Made by a program: the position numbers and the translations under genes
Notes under the pieces: generated by a model
What the model was told of the DNA's origin: nothing
Databases searched by the model: none
The model's input: the letters and a program-made list of their open reading frames with translations, nothing else
In this document: positions 25,719-34,302 of the stretch, one piece after another
Numbering within the stretch: position 1 is the stretch's first letter
Layout: every line of letters begins with the position of its first letter
Assembly (NCBI GenBank): GCA_016218685.1
Contig: JACRDD010000020.1
Span: 62,001 to 126,000 of the forward strand
Origin: Desulfobacterales bacterium
GTDB lineage: Bacteria; Desulfobacterota; Desulfobacteria; Desulfobacterales; Desulfosarcinaceae
Direction of reading: 5' to 3'
Length of the DNA: 64,000 nt

Positions 25719-27149
25719 ATGACGACTGCCACCCAAATCACCATCAATCCCATCAGTCGGTTGGAAGGGCACGGGAAGGTCACGATCCATCTTTCCCCCA
25801 ACGGCGAAGTGGACGAGGCCTTCTTCCACATTACCCAGTTCCGGGGCTACGAACACTTTTGCCAGGGCCGCCCGCTGGAGGAGATGCCCATCATCACCCA
25901 GCGCATCTGCGGCATCTGCCCGGTAAGCCACCAATTGGCTTCGGCCAAGGCCTGCGACGCCATCTGCGGTGCGCCCATTCCCGAAACCGCGGCCATGCTG
26001 CGCGAACTACTGCACATGGGCCAGTACATCCAATCGCATGCCTTGCACTTCTTCCATCTGGCCAGCCCGGACCTGCTGCTCGGCTGGGACAGCGATCCGG
26101 CCCAACGCAATGTGGTCGGCGTGATCGCCGCGGCCCCGGATCTGGCCAAACGCGGCATCCGCCTGCGCAAGTTCGGGCAGGAGATCATCAGCGCCCTGGC
26201 CGGCAAGAAGATCCATCCGGCCTTTGCCGTGCCCGGCGGCGTGACCCATGCCCTGCCCCAGGCTGCGCGCCTCCAGATGCTGGCCGGCTTCCAGGAAGCC
26301 TTTGCCACGGCCGGCGCGGCGCTGGGCATCATCAAGGATTGGGCCGAGCAGCACATGGCCGAAGTGAACGTCTTCGCCAACTTTGCTTCGCATTACGCCT
26401 CGCTGGTGGATGACCGGGGCCGCTTGCAGCTTTACGACGGCCAATTACGCATCAAGGGCCACGACGGCGCCATCCTGGCCCAGTTCGACCCGGCGGATTA
26501 TCTCCAATTCATTGGCGAACATGTCGAGCCCTGGAGCTACATGAAGTTCCCCTTCTTCAAACCCCAGGGCTACCCCAACGGCGTCTACCGCGTCGGCCCC
26601 CTGGCCCGCCTCAATGCGGTCGATAGCATGGGCACGCCCCAGGCCGATGACGAGTTGCGCCAGTTCCGCAAGATCGCCACCGATGACCGCAAGGGCGCAT
26701 CCCTGCTCTACCACTACGCGCGCATGATCGAGTTGTGCTACGCCCTGGAAAGGGCCCAGGCCCTGTTGATGGACGAGCGCATCGTCGGCAAGCAGGTGCG
26801 GGCCACCGCGGCGCCGACCAACTCCCAAGGAGTGGGCATCATCGAGGCACCCCGGGGCACACTGATTCACCATTACGAGGTGGATCGTCACGGCACCATC
26901 CGTGATGCCAACCTCATCGTGGCCACCGGCCACAACAACCTCGGCATGAATCGCGCCGTCACCCTGGTGGCCAAGGAGTACATCCATCGCGGCGATGTCC
27001 GCGAGGGCATGCTCAACCGCGTGGAGGGGGCCATCCGCTGCTATGACCCATGCCTCTCCTGCGCCACGCACGCCCTGGGTCAGATGCAGATGACCATCCA
27101 GGTGCTGGACCACCGAAGAGAAATTATCGCGACCCTGGAAAGGAGATAG
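25719..27149 (+). CDS. hoxH: NiFe hydrogenase large subunit
   Basis: The 476-residue catalytic subunit that carries the Ni-Fe(CN)2CO centre. The N-terminal nickel ligands are C64 and C67 in RICGICP; the C-terminal pair is C445 and C448 in DPCLSCATHA. About 25 residues follow the final histidine (H451), the peptide normally removed by the maturation protease after nickel insertion. The subunit set E-F-U-Y-H points to group 3, NAD(P)-linked bidirectional enzymes (3d type or a close relative). Hyp maturation genes are not in the window. Confidence 0.95.
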   Translation: MTTATQITINPISRLEGHGKVTIHLSPNGEVDEAFFHITQFRGYEHFCQGRPLEEMPIITQRICGICPVSHQLASAKACDAICGAPIPETAAMLRELLHMGQYIQSHALHFFHLASPDLLLGWDSDPAQRNVVGVIAAAPDLAKRGIRLRKFGQEIISALAGKKIHPAFAVPGGVTHALPQAARLQMLAGFQEAFATAGAALGIIKDWAEQHMAEVNVFANFASHYASLVDDRGRLQLYDGQLRIKGHDGAILAQFDPADYLQFIGEHVEPWSYMKFPFFKPQGYPNGVYRVGPLARLNAVDSMGTPQADDELRQFRKIATDDRKGASLLYHYARMIELCYALERAQALLMDERIVGKQVRATAAPTNSQGVGIIEAPRGTLIHHYEVDRHGTIRDANLIVATGHNNLGMNRAVTLVAKEYIHRGDVREGMLNRVEGAIRCYDPCLSCATHALGQMQMTIQVLDHRREIIATLERR

Positions 27150-27152
27150 TGA

Positions 27153-27674
27153 ATGTCCGTGCCTGAAACAGCAGCCCCAACCTGTTGGATCATCGCCTTC
27201 GGCAATCCCCAGCGGGGCGATGACGGGGTCGGCCCCTATGTGGCCGGCCGCCTGCGGGACGCCATCCGGCAGATGAGCGGTGTGGCTCTGTACACGCTGC
27301 CCCAACTGGATATCGCCTTACTGGAAGACATCCACGGCGCCGACTATCTGATCTTCGTGGATGCCAGCGCGGAGGCGATCGACAACGGCCTGCGCTGGTC
27401 GCCGGTGACGCCGGAACTCAATGGATGGGCCATGGGCTCCCACCAATTGACGCCGACGGTGTTTCTGGGGCTGCTGCATCTGCTCTACCAAAGCCACCCC
27501 ACGGCCTGGGTGGTTTCGGTCCAAGGCCGTAGTTTCGATCTGGGTGAAGGACTTAGCGCCGAAGCGCGCCGTGACGCCGAGCGGGCCGCCGCGCAGATCG
27601 TGGACTGGTTATACATCCAGGGCATCGCTTTGGACGGACAAAAAAATCGGGGGAAAGGACGACATCATGGATAA
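27153..27674 (+). CDS. hoxW: Hydrogenase maturation protease
   Basis: A 173-residue endopeptidase of the HyaD/HoxW family that trims the C-terminal tail of the large subunit. The family start WIIAFGNPQRGDDGVG (nickel-sensing acidic residue in the GDDG motif), the QLDIALLEDI segment and FVDASAE are present, with the histidine in GSHQLTP. It starts 3 bases after hoxH, as expected for a dedicated protease, and its 3' end overlaps the receiver gene by 8 bases. Confidence 0.88.
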   Translation: MSVPETAAPTCWIIAFGNPQRGDDGVGPYVAGRLRDAIRQMSGVALYTLPQLDIALLEDIHGADYLIFVDASAEAIDNGLRWSPVTPELNGWAMGSHQLTPTVFLGLLHLLYQSHPTAWVVSVQGRSFDLGEGLSAEARRDAERAAAQIVDWLYIQGIALDGQKNRGKGRHHG

Positions 27675-28071
27675 GGCAAACGACATCCTGATCATCGACG
27701 ATGACCGCGACCTGGTTCACTCCATGCGCATCATTCTGGAAACCAAGCCGTACACCATCCGCACGGCCCACAACGGCAAGGAGGGGTACCACCGGGTCGA
27801 AGAGAAGATCCCGGACCTCATCATCCTGGACGTCATGATGGCCACCGATACCGAAGGCTTCGACCTGGCCTACCGCCTGCGCAACCAGGAGCGTTATCGG
27901 GATATCCCCATCCTGATGCTGACCTCCTTTACCCAGAAGATGGTCGAAACCGGCGCCGATAAATTCCAGCACATCATGGGCGAGGAGTGGCCCGTCAACA
28001 AATTCCTGGAAAAACCCATCGATCCGGATGTACTATTGAAAACAGTGGAAGAACTGCTCAGGGGAGAATAG
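27667..28071 (+). CDS. Single-domain response regulator
   Basis: A 134-residue CheY-like receiver: acidic pocket D11-D13, phosphorylation site D55 (ILDVMM), the T/S position in MLTSF and K116 in EKP. There is no output domain, so it acts by protein contact or as a phosphate relay. It overlaps hoxW by 8 bases and precedes the sensor kinase by 19 bases, so kinase and receiver are very likely a pair made together with the hydrogenase. Confidence 0.9.
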   Translation: MDKANDILIIDDDRDLVHSMRIILETKPYTIRTAHNGKEGYHRVEEKIPDLIILDVMMATDTEGFDLAYRLRNQERYRDIPILMLTSFTQKMVETGADKFQHIMGEEWPVNKFLEKPIDPDVLLKTVEELLRGE

Positions 28072-28090
28072 AAGACCGACCGATGTATTT

Positions 28091-29932
28091 ATGAACTCAG
28101 CCAAAGAACTGGTAACCCAGCAGCTTTTCTTTCGCCGGGAACTGAGTGAACGGGTCGGTTGGCTCGTCGGCGTCCGTTGGGTGGCCGTGGCAGCCGCCCT
28201 GATCAGCGCCTGGGTGCTGCGGCTATGGCGTTTCGATCTGCCCATAGCTCCGGTCGTGGGCGTCGTCGTCGCCATGACCGGATACAACCTTATGTTCGCC
28301 ATCGTTGTCCGCCGGTTGCGGCGCATCACCCCGGATCATCAAGTTCCTTTCCAGATCTGCGCCCATGCCCAGATTCTCTGCGACCTGGCCGCGCTGGCGG
28401 CCCTGATCTACCTTACCGGCGGTTTTTACAGTCCCCTGACCCTCTTCGTACTCTTTCACATCATTCTGGCCGGTATTCTGCTCGACCCTATTTATGCTTA
28501 TCTCTACGCCTGCATGGGCATCCTCGGGATCGGCTTGCTCGGTTACCTGCAGGCCGTCGGCGCCCTGGCCCCCCACACCCGCCTCTTCGAACACGCAATC
28601 TACCATGTCGGCCATAGCCCCCGCGAAAACGGGGTGCTCTTTATCATCCTGGCCACCGCCTATCTGATCACCGCCTACCTGGTGACCACCGTCAAGCTCA
28701 GCCTACGCGCCAAAGGCCGTACTTTGCTGCGCTTCGGCAAGGAACTGGACGCCGCCAATACCAAGCTGACCGCCCTCTACGACATGGTCAAGCAGATGGC
28801 CTTCTGCGCCGATTACCAGGAGTTGATGGATTCGGCCACCCAGAACACGGCGCGCATCATGGGCGTCAAGGCCTGCTCCATAAAACTGCTCGACGAGCAA
28901 CGCCAAACGCTGCGCTTTGCCTCCAACTACGGTCTGAGCCAGAACTACCTGGCCAAGGGCGACATCGACATCTCCAAAAGTCCCATCAACCAGCGCATCA
29001 TCCAAGGCGCCTTCTACACCATCGGCAATATCGAAGAGAAAGATTACTTTCAATACCCGGAAAATGTCCGCCAGGAGGGCTTCTCTTCCATGATTTGCCT
29101 GCCGCTCAAAGTGGAAAAGCGCGTCCTGGGCGTCTTTTGCGTCTACAGCCAGGCGCGCTTCAATTTCACTGATGCGGATGTGGATTTCTTCGCCCTGATC
29201 GCCGAACTCACGGCCCTGGCCATGCAGAACTTGAAGAGCGAGCTGAACAAGAGCTGGTTTTTACAAAAAGCGGCCCACCAGTTGCGCTCGCCGCTCAACG
29301 CCGTGGACAGCATGCTCAAGGTGCTGCGCAAAGCCTATGCCGGGCCGCTCAACGACCGGCAGGCCGAAATGCTGGCCCAGTGCGAACGGCGCATCGAGAG
29401 CCTCTCCCTGACCATCCAGGACCTGCTCAAGCTCGGCATCAAGCGGGCCGACACGGCGCCGGCCGAACTGCGCCAGATCTCCCTGGCGCCCCTGCTGGCC
29501 CAGCTCTCGGCCGTTTACCAGACCCAGGCCAAGGAAAAAGGGGTGCACCTTGCCATCTCCCTGGAAAGCGGTCTGCCGGCCATCATGGGAGAAGAAAAGC
29601 TGCTGGATGACCTCTACACCAACCTGCTATCCAACGCCATCAAGTACACGCCGGCCGGCCACCAGGTGCAGGTCACGCTCGCCAAGGAAGATCCCAAGCG
29701 CCTGTGCCTGCAAATCGCCGATACGGGCATCGGCATCCCCCAGGATCAGCTCCCTCGCCTCTTCACCGAATTCTTCCGCGCCGAAAACGCCAAAGCCCAC
29801 ACCGACCAGGGCACCGGCCTGGGCCTGGCCATCGCCAAAGAGGCCATGGACCGCCTGCGCGGCACGCTGCACATCGAAAGCCGCGAAGGCGAAGGCACCC
29901 GTGTCACCTGCTACTTCCCTATTGCGGCCTAG
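28091..29932 (+). CDS. Membrane sensor histidine kinase with GAF domain
   Basis: A 613-residue kinase. About six hydrophobic helices (28-205) form the membrane input region. A coiled linker leads to a GAF domain (about 235-385), then the HisKA dimerisation domain with H396 in [11 protein letters not shown]. The catalytic ATPase domain has the N box [14 protein letters not shown], then DTGIGIP and [11 protein letters not shown]. It lies directly after the receiver at the end of the hydrogenase operon. H2 or redox sensing through the GAF part is a guess; no PAS, haem or Fe-S motif is seen. Confidence 0.9.
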   Translation: MNSAKELVTQQLFFRRELSERVGWLVGVRWVAVAAALISAWVLRLWRFDLPIAPVVGVVVAMTGYNLMFAIVVRRLRRITPDHQVPFQICAHAQILCDLAALAALIYLTGGFYSPLTLFVLFHIILAGILLDPIYAYLYACMGILGIGLLGYLQAVGALAPHTRLFEHAIYHVGHSPRENGVLFIILATAYLITAYLVTTVKLSLRAKGRTLLRFGKELDAANTKLTALYDMVKQMAFCADYQELMDSATQNTARIMGVKACSIKLLDEQRQTLRFASNYGLSQNYLAKGDIDISKSPINQRIIQGAFYTIGNIEEKDYFQYPENVRQEGFSSMICLPLKVEKRVLGVFCVYSQARFNFTDADVDFFALIAELTALAMQNLKSELNKSWFLQKAAHQLRSPLNAVDSMLKVLRKAYAGPLNDRQAEMLAQCERRIESLSLTIQDLLKLGIKRADTAPAELRQISLAPLLAQLSAVYQTQAKEKGVHLAISLESGLPAIMGEEKLLDDLYTNLLSNAIKYTPAGHQVQVTLAKEDPKRLCLQIADTGIGIPQDQLPRLFTEFFRAENAKAHTDQGTGLGLAIAKEAMDRLRGTLHIESREGEGTRVTCYFPIAA

Positions 29933-29947
29933 CTATCGTCCGGTTAC

Positions 29948-29993
29948 ATACTGAAAGCAGTATCAGCTTGACTTGCTTGTTGGTCCCTATTAT
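29948..29993 (+). promoter_or_regulatory. Possible promoter/operator of the Gdx gene
   Basis: ATACTG-AAAG-CAGTAT (29948-29963) is a perfect 6-bp inverted repeat, followed at 29988-29993 by TATTAT, a 5/6 match to a -10 box. The -35 region is poor and would lie against the repeat, as for an activator or repressor site. The Gdx start is about 80 bases further on. Confidence 0.3.
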
Positions 29994-30075
29994 CTCGCCA
30001 AAAGGGTTTCGCGCAAATTCCCTGCATGAGGATTCTGACGATATTCGAACGCGTCGGATAAAGAAAGGAAGGCAC

Positions 30076-30396
30076 ATGGCTTGGGTTGTGCTCTTACTCG
30101 CCGGGCTCTTTGAGGTCGGCTGGGCCATCGGGTTGAAATATACGGATGGCTTCACCCGTTTGTGGCCGACCCTTTGGACGCTGCTATCGATGATCGTCAG
30201 CCTTTGGCTGCTGGGCATTGCCATGAAGACGCTTCCGGTCGGCACGGCCTACAGCGTCTGGGTCGGCGTCGGATCGGTCGGCACCGTCATGCTCGGTATC
30301 ATGCTGCTGGGAGAACCGGTCAATGCGGCCCGCCTGGTCAGCGTTGGACTGATTGTGGCCGGCATCATCGGCCTCAAGCTTTCGGCACCCGCCTGA
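30076..30396 (+). CDS. gdx: SMR-family guanidinium exporter (Gdx/SugE)
   Basis: A 106-residue four-helix membrane protein that works as a dual-topology dimer. The first helix [19 protein letters not shown], with its membrane glutamate, and the segment [16 protein letters not shown] are the marks of the SugE/Gdx subtype, which exports guanidinium, rather than the EmrE multidrug subtype. ATG at 30076 follows AAGGAAGG. A hairpin GGCACCCGCC-TGA-GGCGGTGCC spans its stop codon. I see no guanidine riboswitch upstream. Confidence 0.88.
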   Translation: MAWVVLLLAGLFEVGWAIGLKYTDGFTRLWPTLWTLLSMIVSLWLLGIAMKTLPVGTAYSVWVGVGSVGTVMLGIMLLGEPVNAARLVSVGLIVAGIIGLKLSAPA

Positions 30397-30548
30397 GGCG
30401 GTGCCTGCAAGGTGGTTGACGACCTTCGGCCTTTATGCGTAAGAGGATTGGACGCTCCTGCGATGGCCACGCTTGCGGGAAAGATGTGGAAGTACAATCG
30501 CGTCGTCAAAAATTTCAAACGCATTAAAACGCTTCAGAGGAGGAGCCC

Positions 30549-31577
30549 ATGCCGATCATACCGTCTGGCCGCCGCCGGATTTTTATCCATGTGTGCTTTG
30601 TTTGGGCGTTGATCTGGATGCCCATGACCGCGCCCGCGGCCGATGAAACCGCCGCACCTCCCGATGCACCGGCTTGCAGTGAAATCGCGGATATCACCGA
30701 ACGCCTGGCGTGTTACGATCGTCTGGCCGAACGGGAAAAAGTCTATGCTGAACGAACTTTCATGGAAAGGCAGTGGGACTTGGTTCCCCACGAAGAAAAA
30801 CGGACCTTCGTGCTGCGTCCGCATCGCACCAACTACTTTCTGGTAGCCACTTATAACAGCTCGCCCAATGAGTATCTTCCCCTGGAAAACGAGGAGGAGG
30901 CCAAAGCCCAGGATACCGAAGCCAAATTTCAAATCAGCTTCAAGGCCAAGGCCTGGGAAAATCTGTTTCGTCTCCCCGTGGATTTTTGGCTGGCCTACAC
31001 CCAACTGAGCTTCTGGCAGTTATACAACTCCGCTTTCTCTTCGCCGTTCCGCGACACGAACTACGAGCCCGAGGCGCTGTTTAACTGGCGCACGCGCTAT
31101 GCCATTCCAGGACTCGGTGGGCTCAAGCTGCAATTTATCCAAGCCGGCTTAAACCACCAGTCCAACGGTCGCACCGAACCCATGTCACGCAGTTGGAACC
31201 GCCTGGTGGCCAACATCGGTCTGGAAAAAGGCAATTTCAACACGCTCCTGAAAACCTGGTACCGCATTCCCGAGGATGAAGATGATGACGACAATCCCGA
31301 CATCATCGACTACATGGGCTACGGCGAGCTTTGGATGGCCTATGTCTACCGAGACATGCGCCTGGCGGTGATGCTGCGTGAAAATTGGAATGAAGGCCAC
31401 GGCGCCGTTCAGATCGATCTGAGCGTGCCGCTGAAAAAGTTCTGGTCACCGTTGGGAGATAAATTCGCCTTCTATGTACAATACTTCAACGGCTACGGCG
31501 AATGCCTGCTGGATTATAACGACGGTTCCAATCGGATCGGGGCTGGCTTCGTGGTTGTAGATTGGCCTTTAAATTAG
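30549..31577 (+). CDS. pldA: Outer-membrane phospholipase A
   Basis: A 342-residue outer-membrane beta-barrel enzyme that hydrolyses misplaced phospholipids in the outer leaflet. A signal peptide ends near residue 30. The mature N-terminus has the frequent ACSEIADITERLACYD segment. The active site is H203 and S205 in NHQSNG, with N217 in SRSWNR completing the triad, and the barrel strands end with the usual hydrophobic C-terminal strand. AGGAGGAG precedes the ATG. No partner gene is evident. Confidence 0.9.
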   Translation: MPIIPSGRRRIFIHVCFVWALIWMPMTAPAADETAAPPDAPACSEIADITERLACYDRLAEREKVYAERTFMERQWDLVPHEEKRTFVLRPHRTNYFLVATYNSSPNEYLPLENEEEAKAQDTEAKFQISFKAKAWENLFRLPVDFWLAYTQLSFWQLYNSAFSSPFRDTNYEPEALFNWRTRYAIPGLGGLKLQFIQAGLNHQSNGRTEPMSRSWNRLVANIGLEKGNFNTLLKTWYRIPEDEDDDDNPDIIDYMGYGELWMAYVYRDMRLAVMLRENWNEGHGAVQIDLSVPLKKFWSPLGDKFAFYVQYFNGYGECLLDYNDGSNRIGAGFVVVDWPLN

Positions 31578-31598
31578 TCATCTTTGGATGGAGACCCC

Positions 31599-32084
31599 AT
31601 GACCCTTCAAATCCTCTACTGGCACTGGCTGGTGGTCGGCATGCTGCTGATCATCGCCGAGCTGTTCGTCCCCAGCTTCACCATCTTCTGGTTCGGCCTG
31701 GGTGCTATTCTGGTGGCCCTTTTCCTGCTGGTAGCACCGGGCCTCTCCCTGAGCTGGCAGCTCTTCACCTTCGCAATGGCCTCGTGCCTCTTTACCCTGC
31801 TGTGGTTCAAGCTGATCAAGCCACGCATGACCGACCGCACCAAGGCGGGCATGGCCAAGGAGGCGGTGCTGGGTGAAAGCGGCCAGGTCATCAAAGCGCC
31901 CAGCGAAACACGGCGCGGCGTCGTGCGCTTCACCACCCCGGTGCTGGGGGCCGACGAATGGTCTTTTATCTGCGCCGAACCCGTAGTGCCGGGCGACCGG
32001 GTCTTCATCAGAGAAATTTCAGGCAACACCTTGATCGTCACCAAAAGCGCGCCCATGACGGGTCAGGTCCAAGCGCAGAAATAA
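31599..32084 (+). CDS. NfeD-like membrane protein
   Basis: A 161-residue protein with two or three membrane helices (about 5-75) and a C-terminal OB-fold domain (about 95-150; GESGQVIKAPSE to GDRVFIREISG), the short NfeD type. NfeD proteins partner with SPFH/stomatin proteins in membrane organisation or quality control, and the stomatin-like gene follows after 13 bases. ATG at 31599 is supported by GGAG upstream; a TTG five codons earlier is less likely. Confidence 0.85.
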   Translation: MTLQILYWHWLVVGMLLIIAELFVPSFTIFWFGLGAILVALFLLVAPGLSLSWQLFTFAMASCLFTLLWFKLIKPRMTDRTKAGMAKEAVLGESGQVIKAPSETRRGVVRFTTPVLGADEWSFICAEPVVPGDRVFIREISGNTLIVTKSAPMTGQVQAQK

Positions 32085-32097
32085 ACAGGAGGCAACC

Positions 32098-32952
32098 ATG
32101 TCCGGCATCATCGTCGTATCCGTCTTCGTCGTCCTCGTCGTCATCACCATCGCCCTGGGGGTGCGCATCGTGCCCCAGGGTCACAAGTTCGTGGTCCAAC
32201 GCCTGGGAAAATTCCACAGCACGCTGGGCCCGGGTTTGAACATCATCGTGCCCTACATCGACATGGTGGCCCATAAGGTTACCACCAAGGACATCGTCCT
32301 GGACATTCCCTCCCAGGAGGTGATCACCAAGGACAACGCCGTGATCATCGCCAATGCCGTGGCCTACATCAACATCATCTCGCCGGAAAAAGCGGTCTAC
32401 GGCGTGGAAGATTTCACTTTGGCCATCCGCACCCTGGTGCAGACCTCACTGCGCGCCATCGTGGGCGAGATGGATCTGGACGACGCCCTCTCGTCCCGGG
32501 ACCAGATCAAGGCCAAGCTGAAGATCGCGATCTCCGACGACATTGCCGACTGGGGCATCACCCTCAAAACCGTGGAGATCCAGGACATCAACCCCTCGCC
32601 CACCATGCAAAAAGCCATGGAGGAGCAGGCCGCGGCCGAACGCCAGCGCCGGGCCACGGTCACCCGGGCCGAAGGCGAGAAAACGGCCGCCGTCCTCGAG
32701 GCCGAGGGCCGCCTGGAGGCATCCAAGCGCGACGCCCAGGCCAAGGTGTTGCTGGCCGAAGCCAGCCAGCGGGCCATCCAGAAGGTGAGCGAGGCCATCC
32801 AGAACAACGAGCTGCCGGTCGTGTACCTGCTGGGCGAACGCTACATCGAGGCCATGAACCATATCGCCGGCTCCGAAAACAGCAAGGTGGTGGTCCTGCC
32901 GGCGGACATTCCCAGTTCGGTGCGCGGAATCATGGGTGGGTTGGCCAAATAG
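32098..32952 (+). CDS. SPFH/stomatin-family membrane protein
   Basis: A 284-residue protein with an N-terminal membrane anchor (about 3-22), an SPFH/band 7 domain (about 23-185; VPQGHKFVVQRLGKFH, RTLVQTSLRAIVGEMDLDD) and a long charged coiled coil (about 180-235) rich in Ala, Glu and Arg. Such proteins form oligomeric rings at the inner membrane and regulate proteases or membrane domains. GGAGGC lies before the ATG. With the upstream NfeD gene it forms the classic two-gene unit. Confidence 0.92.
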   Translation: MSGIIVVSVFVVLVVITIALGVRIVPQGHKFVVQRLGKFHSTLGPGLNIIVPYIDMVAHKVTTKDIVLDIPSQEVITKDNAVIIANAVAYINIISPEKAVYGVEDFTLAIRTLVQTSLRAIVGEMDLDDALSSRDQIKAKLKIAISDDIADWGITLKTVEIQDINPSPTMQKAMEEQAAAERQRRATVTRAEGEKTAAVLEAEGRLEASKRDAQAKVLLAEASQRAIQKVSEAIQNNELPVVYLLGERYIEAMNHIAGSENSKVVVLPADIPSSVRGIMGGLAK

Positions 32953-33023
32953 AAACCGCGTGCGGGTGCAATTTTATACTCAAGAATAGCTAAACATCGG
33001 GCGATATAGGAGTCACGGACTAC

Positions 33024-33115
33024 GTCGGGTGCCGCCCATGGTGGATGCCGTGGCCGTCGAAGCCGTACGCCGACAGGCACCCGCCATTCGATGGGCTGAT
33101 GGCCCATAGGGCGGC
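33024..33115. other. Inverted-repeat-rich leader before the GGDEF gene
   Basis: The 217-base gap before the GGDEF gene holds several pairable segments: GGGTGCC (33027-33033) with GGCACCC (33076-33082), ATGGGC (33091-33096) with GCCCAT (33102-33107), and CCGCCC (33033-33037 region) with GGGCGG (33109-33114 region). The pairs are partly nested. This could be a structured 5' leader or chance pairing in GC-rich DNA. It does not match the c-di-GMP riboswitch sequences that I know. Confidence 0.3.
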
Positions 33116-33169
33116 GGGCGACTGACTGATGATGGACTCGCAACCCCTGGGACGGAATGGAAGGCGGCA

Positions 33170-34297
33170 ATGCCTGTAACAGCCAAAGAGGCGTGCGATC
33201 AGCCCGACGAAGCGCCTGAATCGAACGATCTGACCCTTTTGAACCGCGAGCAACTGCGGGCCTGTGTGGAGGTGAGCAAGGCCATCACGGCCGAGCTCGA
33301 TCCCGAAAAATTGATCCCCACCATCATGGCGCGCATCTCGCGGCTCCTGCCCTCGGAAACCTGGTCCCTCCTGCTCCTGGACGACGCCACCCAGACCCTC
33401 AAGTTCGAAATCAGCATGAATATCGACCCATCGACGGTCCGGGATTTCCGCTTGGCCCTGGGACAAGGGGTCGCCGGCCAGGCCGCCCTGCGGCAACGGT
33501 TGCTGGTGGTCGAGGATGTCTCGGGTTGCGATTTCTTCTTCGATCAGGTGGATGCCGCCACGGGCCGGCGCACCACGGGCCTGATTTGCGCGCCGATCCT
33601 CTATGCCGGCCGCACCCTGGGGGTGTTGGAGGTGGTCAATCCCAGTCACGTGGAGCCGTCCGGGCTGGCCATGATCCGGCTGCTGGCCGATTACCTGGCC
33701 ATTGCCATCGAAAACACGCGGCGTTACCAGCGCATGAAGACCAGTGCCGTGCACGACAGCCTCACCGGCTTATTCAACCAGCGCTATCTCTATATGAACC
33801 TGCAACGCCATCTGGATACCTGCCGCCGTGGCGATCGGCCCCTGTCTCTGATTTTCATGGATATGGACGATTTCAAACAGGTGGTGGACCTGCACGGCCA
33901 CCTCAACGGCAGCCGGGCCCTGAGCGAAGTGGCCCAGCGCCTGCAAGCCTGCCTGCCGCCACCGACCTTCGGCGTGGCCTACGGCGGCGACGAGTTCGTG
34001 ATCGTGCTGCCGGGCTTCGACCGCGCCCAGGCCGTGGCCCTGGCCACTCGCATCCGCCAGGCCGTCAAGGAGACCCCCTATCTCATCCAATGGGGCCCCC
34101 TGGTGGAATTGACCGCCAGTTTCGGAGTGGCCACCTTCCCCGAAGACGCCGACGACAGCACCTGCCTGCTGGCCCTGGCCGACCAGGCCATGTTCCATGT
34201 CAAGACCTCGGGCAAGGACCGGGTTAACGCCAACCTCAAAAAGAGACCCGCCTGCCGGAAGGTTCAGCGCTTGAAAATTGCAAAGACCGAGCGCTGA
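33170..34297 (+). CDS. GAF-GGDEF diguanylate cyclase
   Basis: A 375-residue cytoplasmic signalling enzyme. A GAF sensor domain (about 35-185) is followed by a GGDEF domain (about 190-350) whose active site is YGGDEF (271-276), intact for making cyclic di-GMP. The metal/guanine region has FMDMDDFKQVVDLHGH. No RxxD product-inhibition site is present five residues before GGDEF, so allosteric feedback is probably absent. The tail is basic. GGAAGG precedes the ATG. It converges on the RND gene with a 5-base gap. Confidence 0.9.
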   Translation: MPVTAKEACDQPDEAPESNDLTLLNREQLRACVEVSKAITAELDPEKLIPTIMARISRLLPSETWSLLLLDDATQTLKFEISMNIDPSTVRDFRLALGQGVAGQAALRQRLLVVEDVSGCDFFFDQVDAATGRRTTGLICAPILYAGRTLGVLEVVNPSHVEPSGLAMIRLLADYLAIAIENTRRYQRMKTSAVHDSLTGLFNQRYLYMNLQRHLDTCRRGDRPLSLIFMDMDDFKQVVDLHGHLNGSRALSEVAQRLQACLPPPTFGVAYGGDEFVIVLPGFDRAQAVALATRIRQAVKETPYLIQWGPLVELTASFGVATFPEDADDSTCLLALADQAMFHVKTSGKDRVNANLKKRPACRKVQRLKIAKTER

Positions 34298-34302
34298 AGG
34301 GG

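Noticed and set aside
29933-30075. Guanidine riboswitch before the Gdx gene
   Set aside because: I looked for the paired ACGR-loop hairpins of the mini-ykkC type and the longer ykkC core; neither is visible.
32953-33169. c-di-GMP (GEMM) riboswitch before the GGDEF gene
   Set aside because: The conserved GEMM core and tetraloop receptor sequences are absent; only generic inverted repeats were found.
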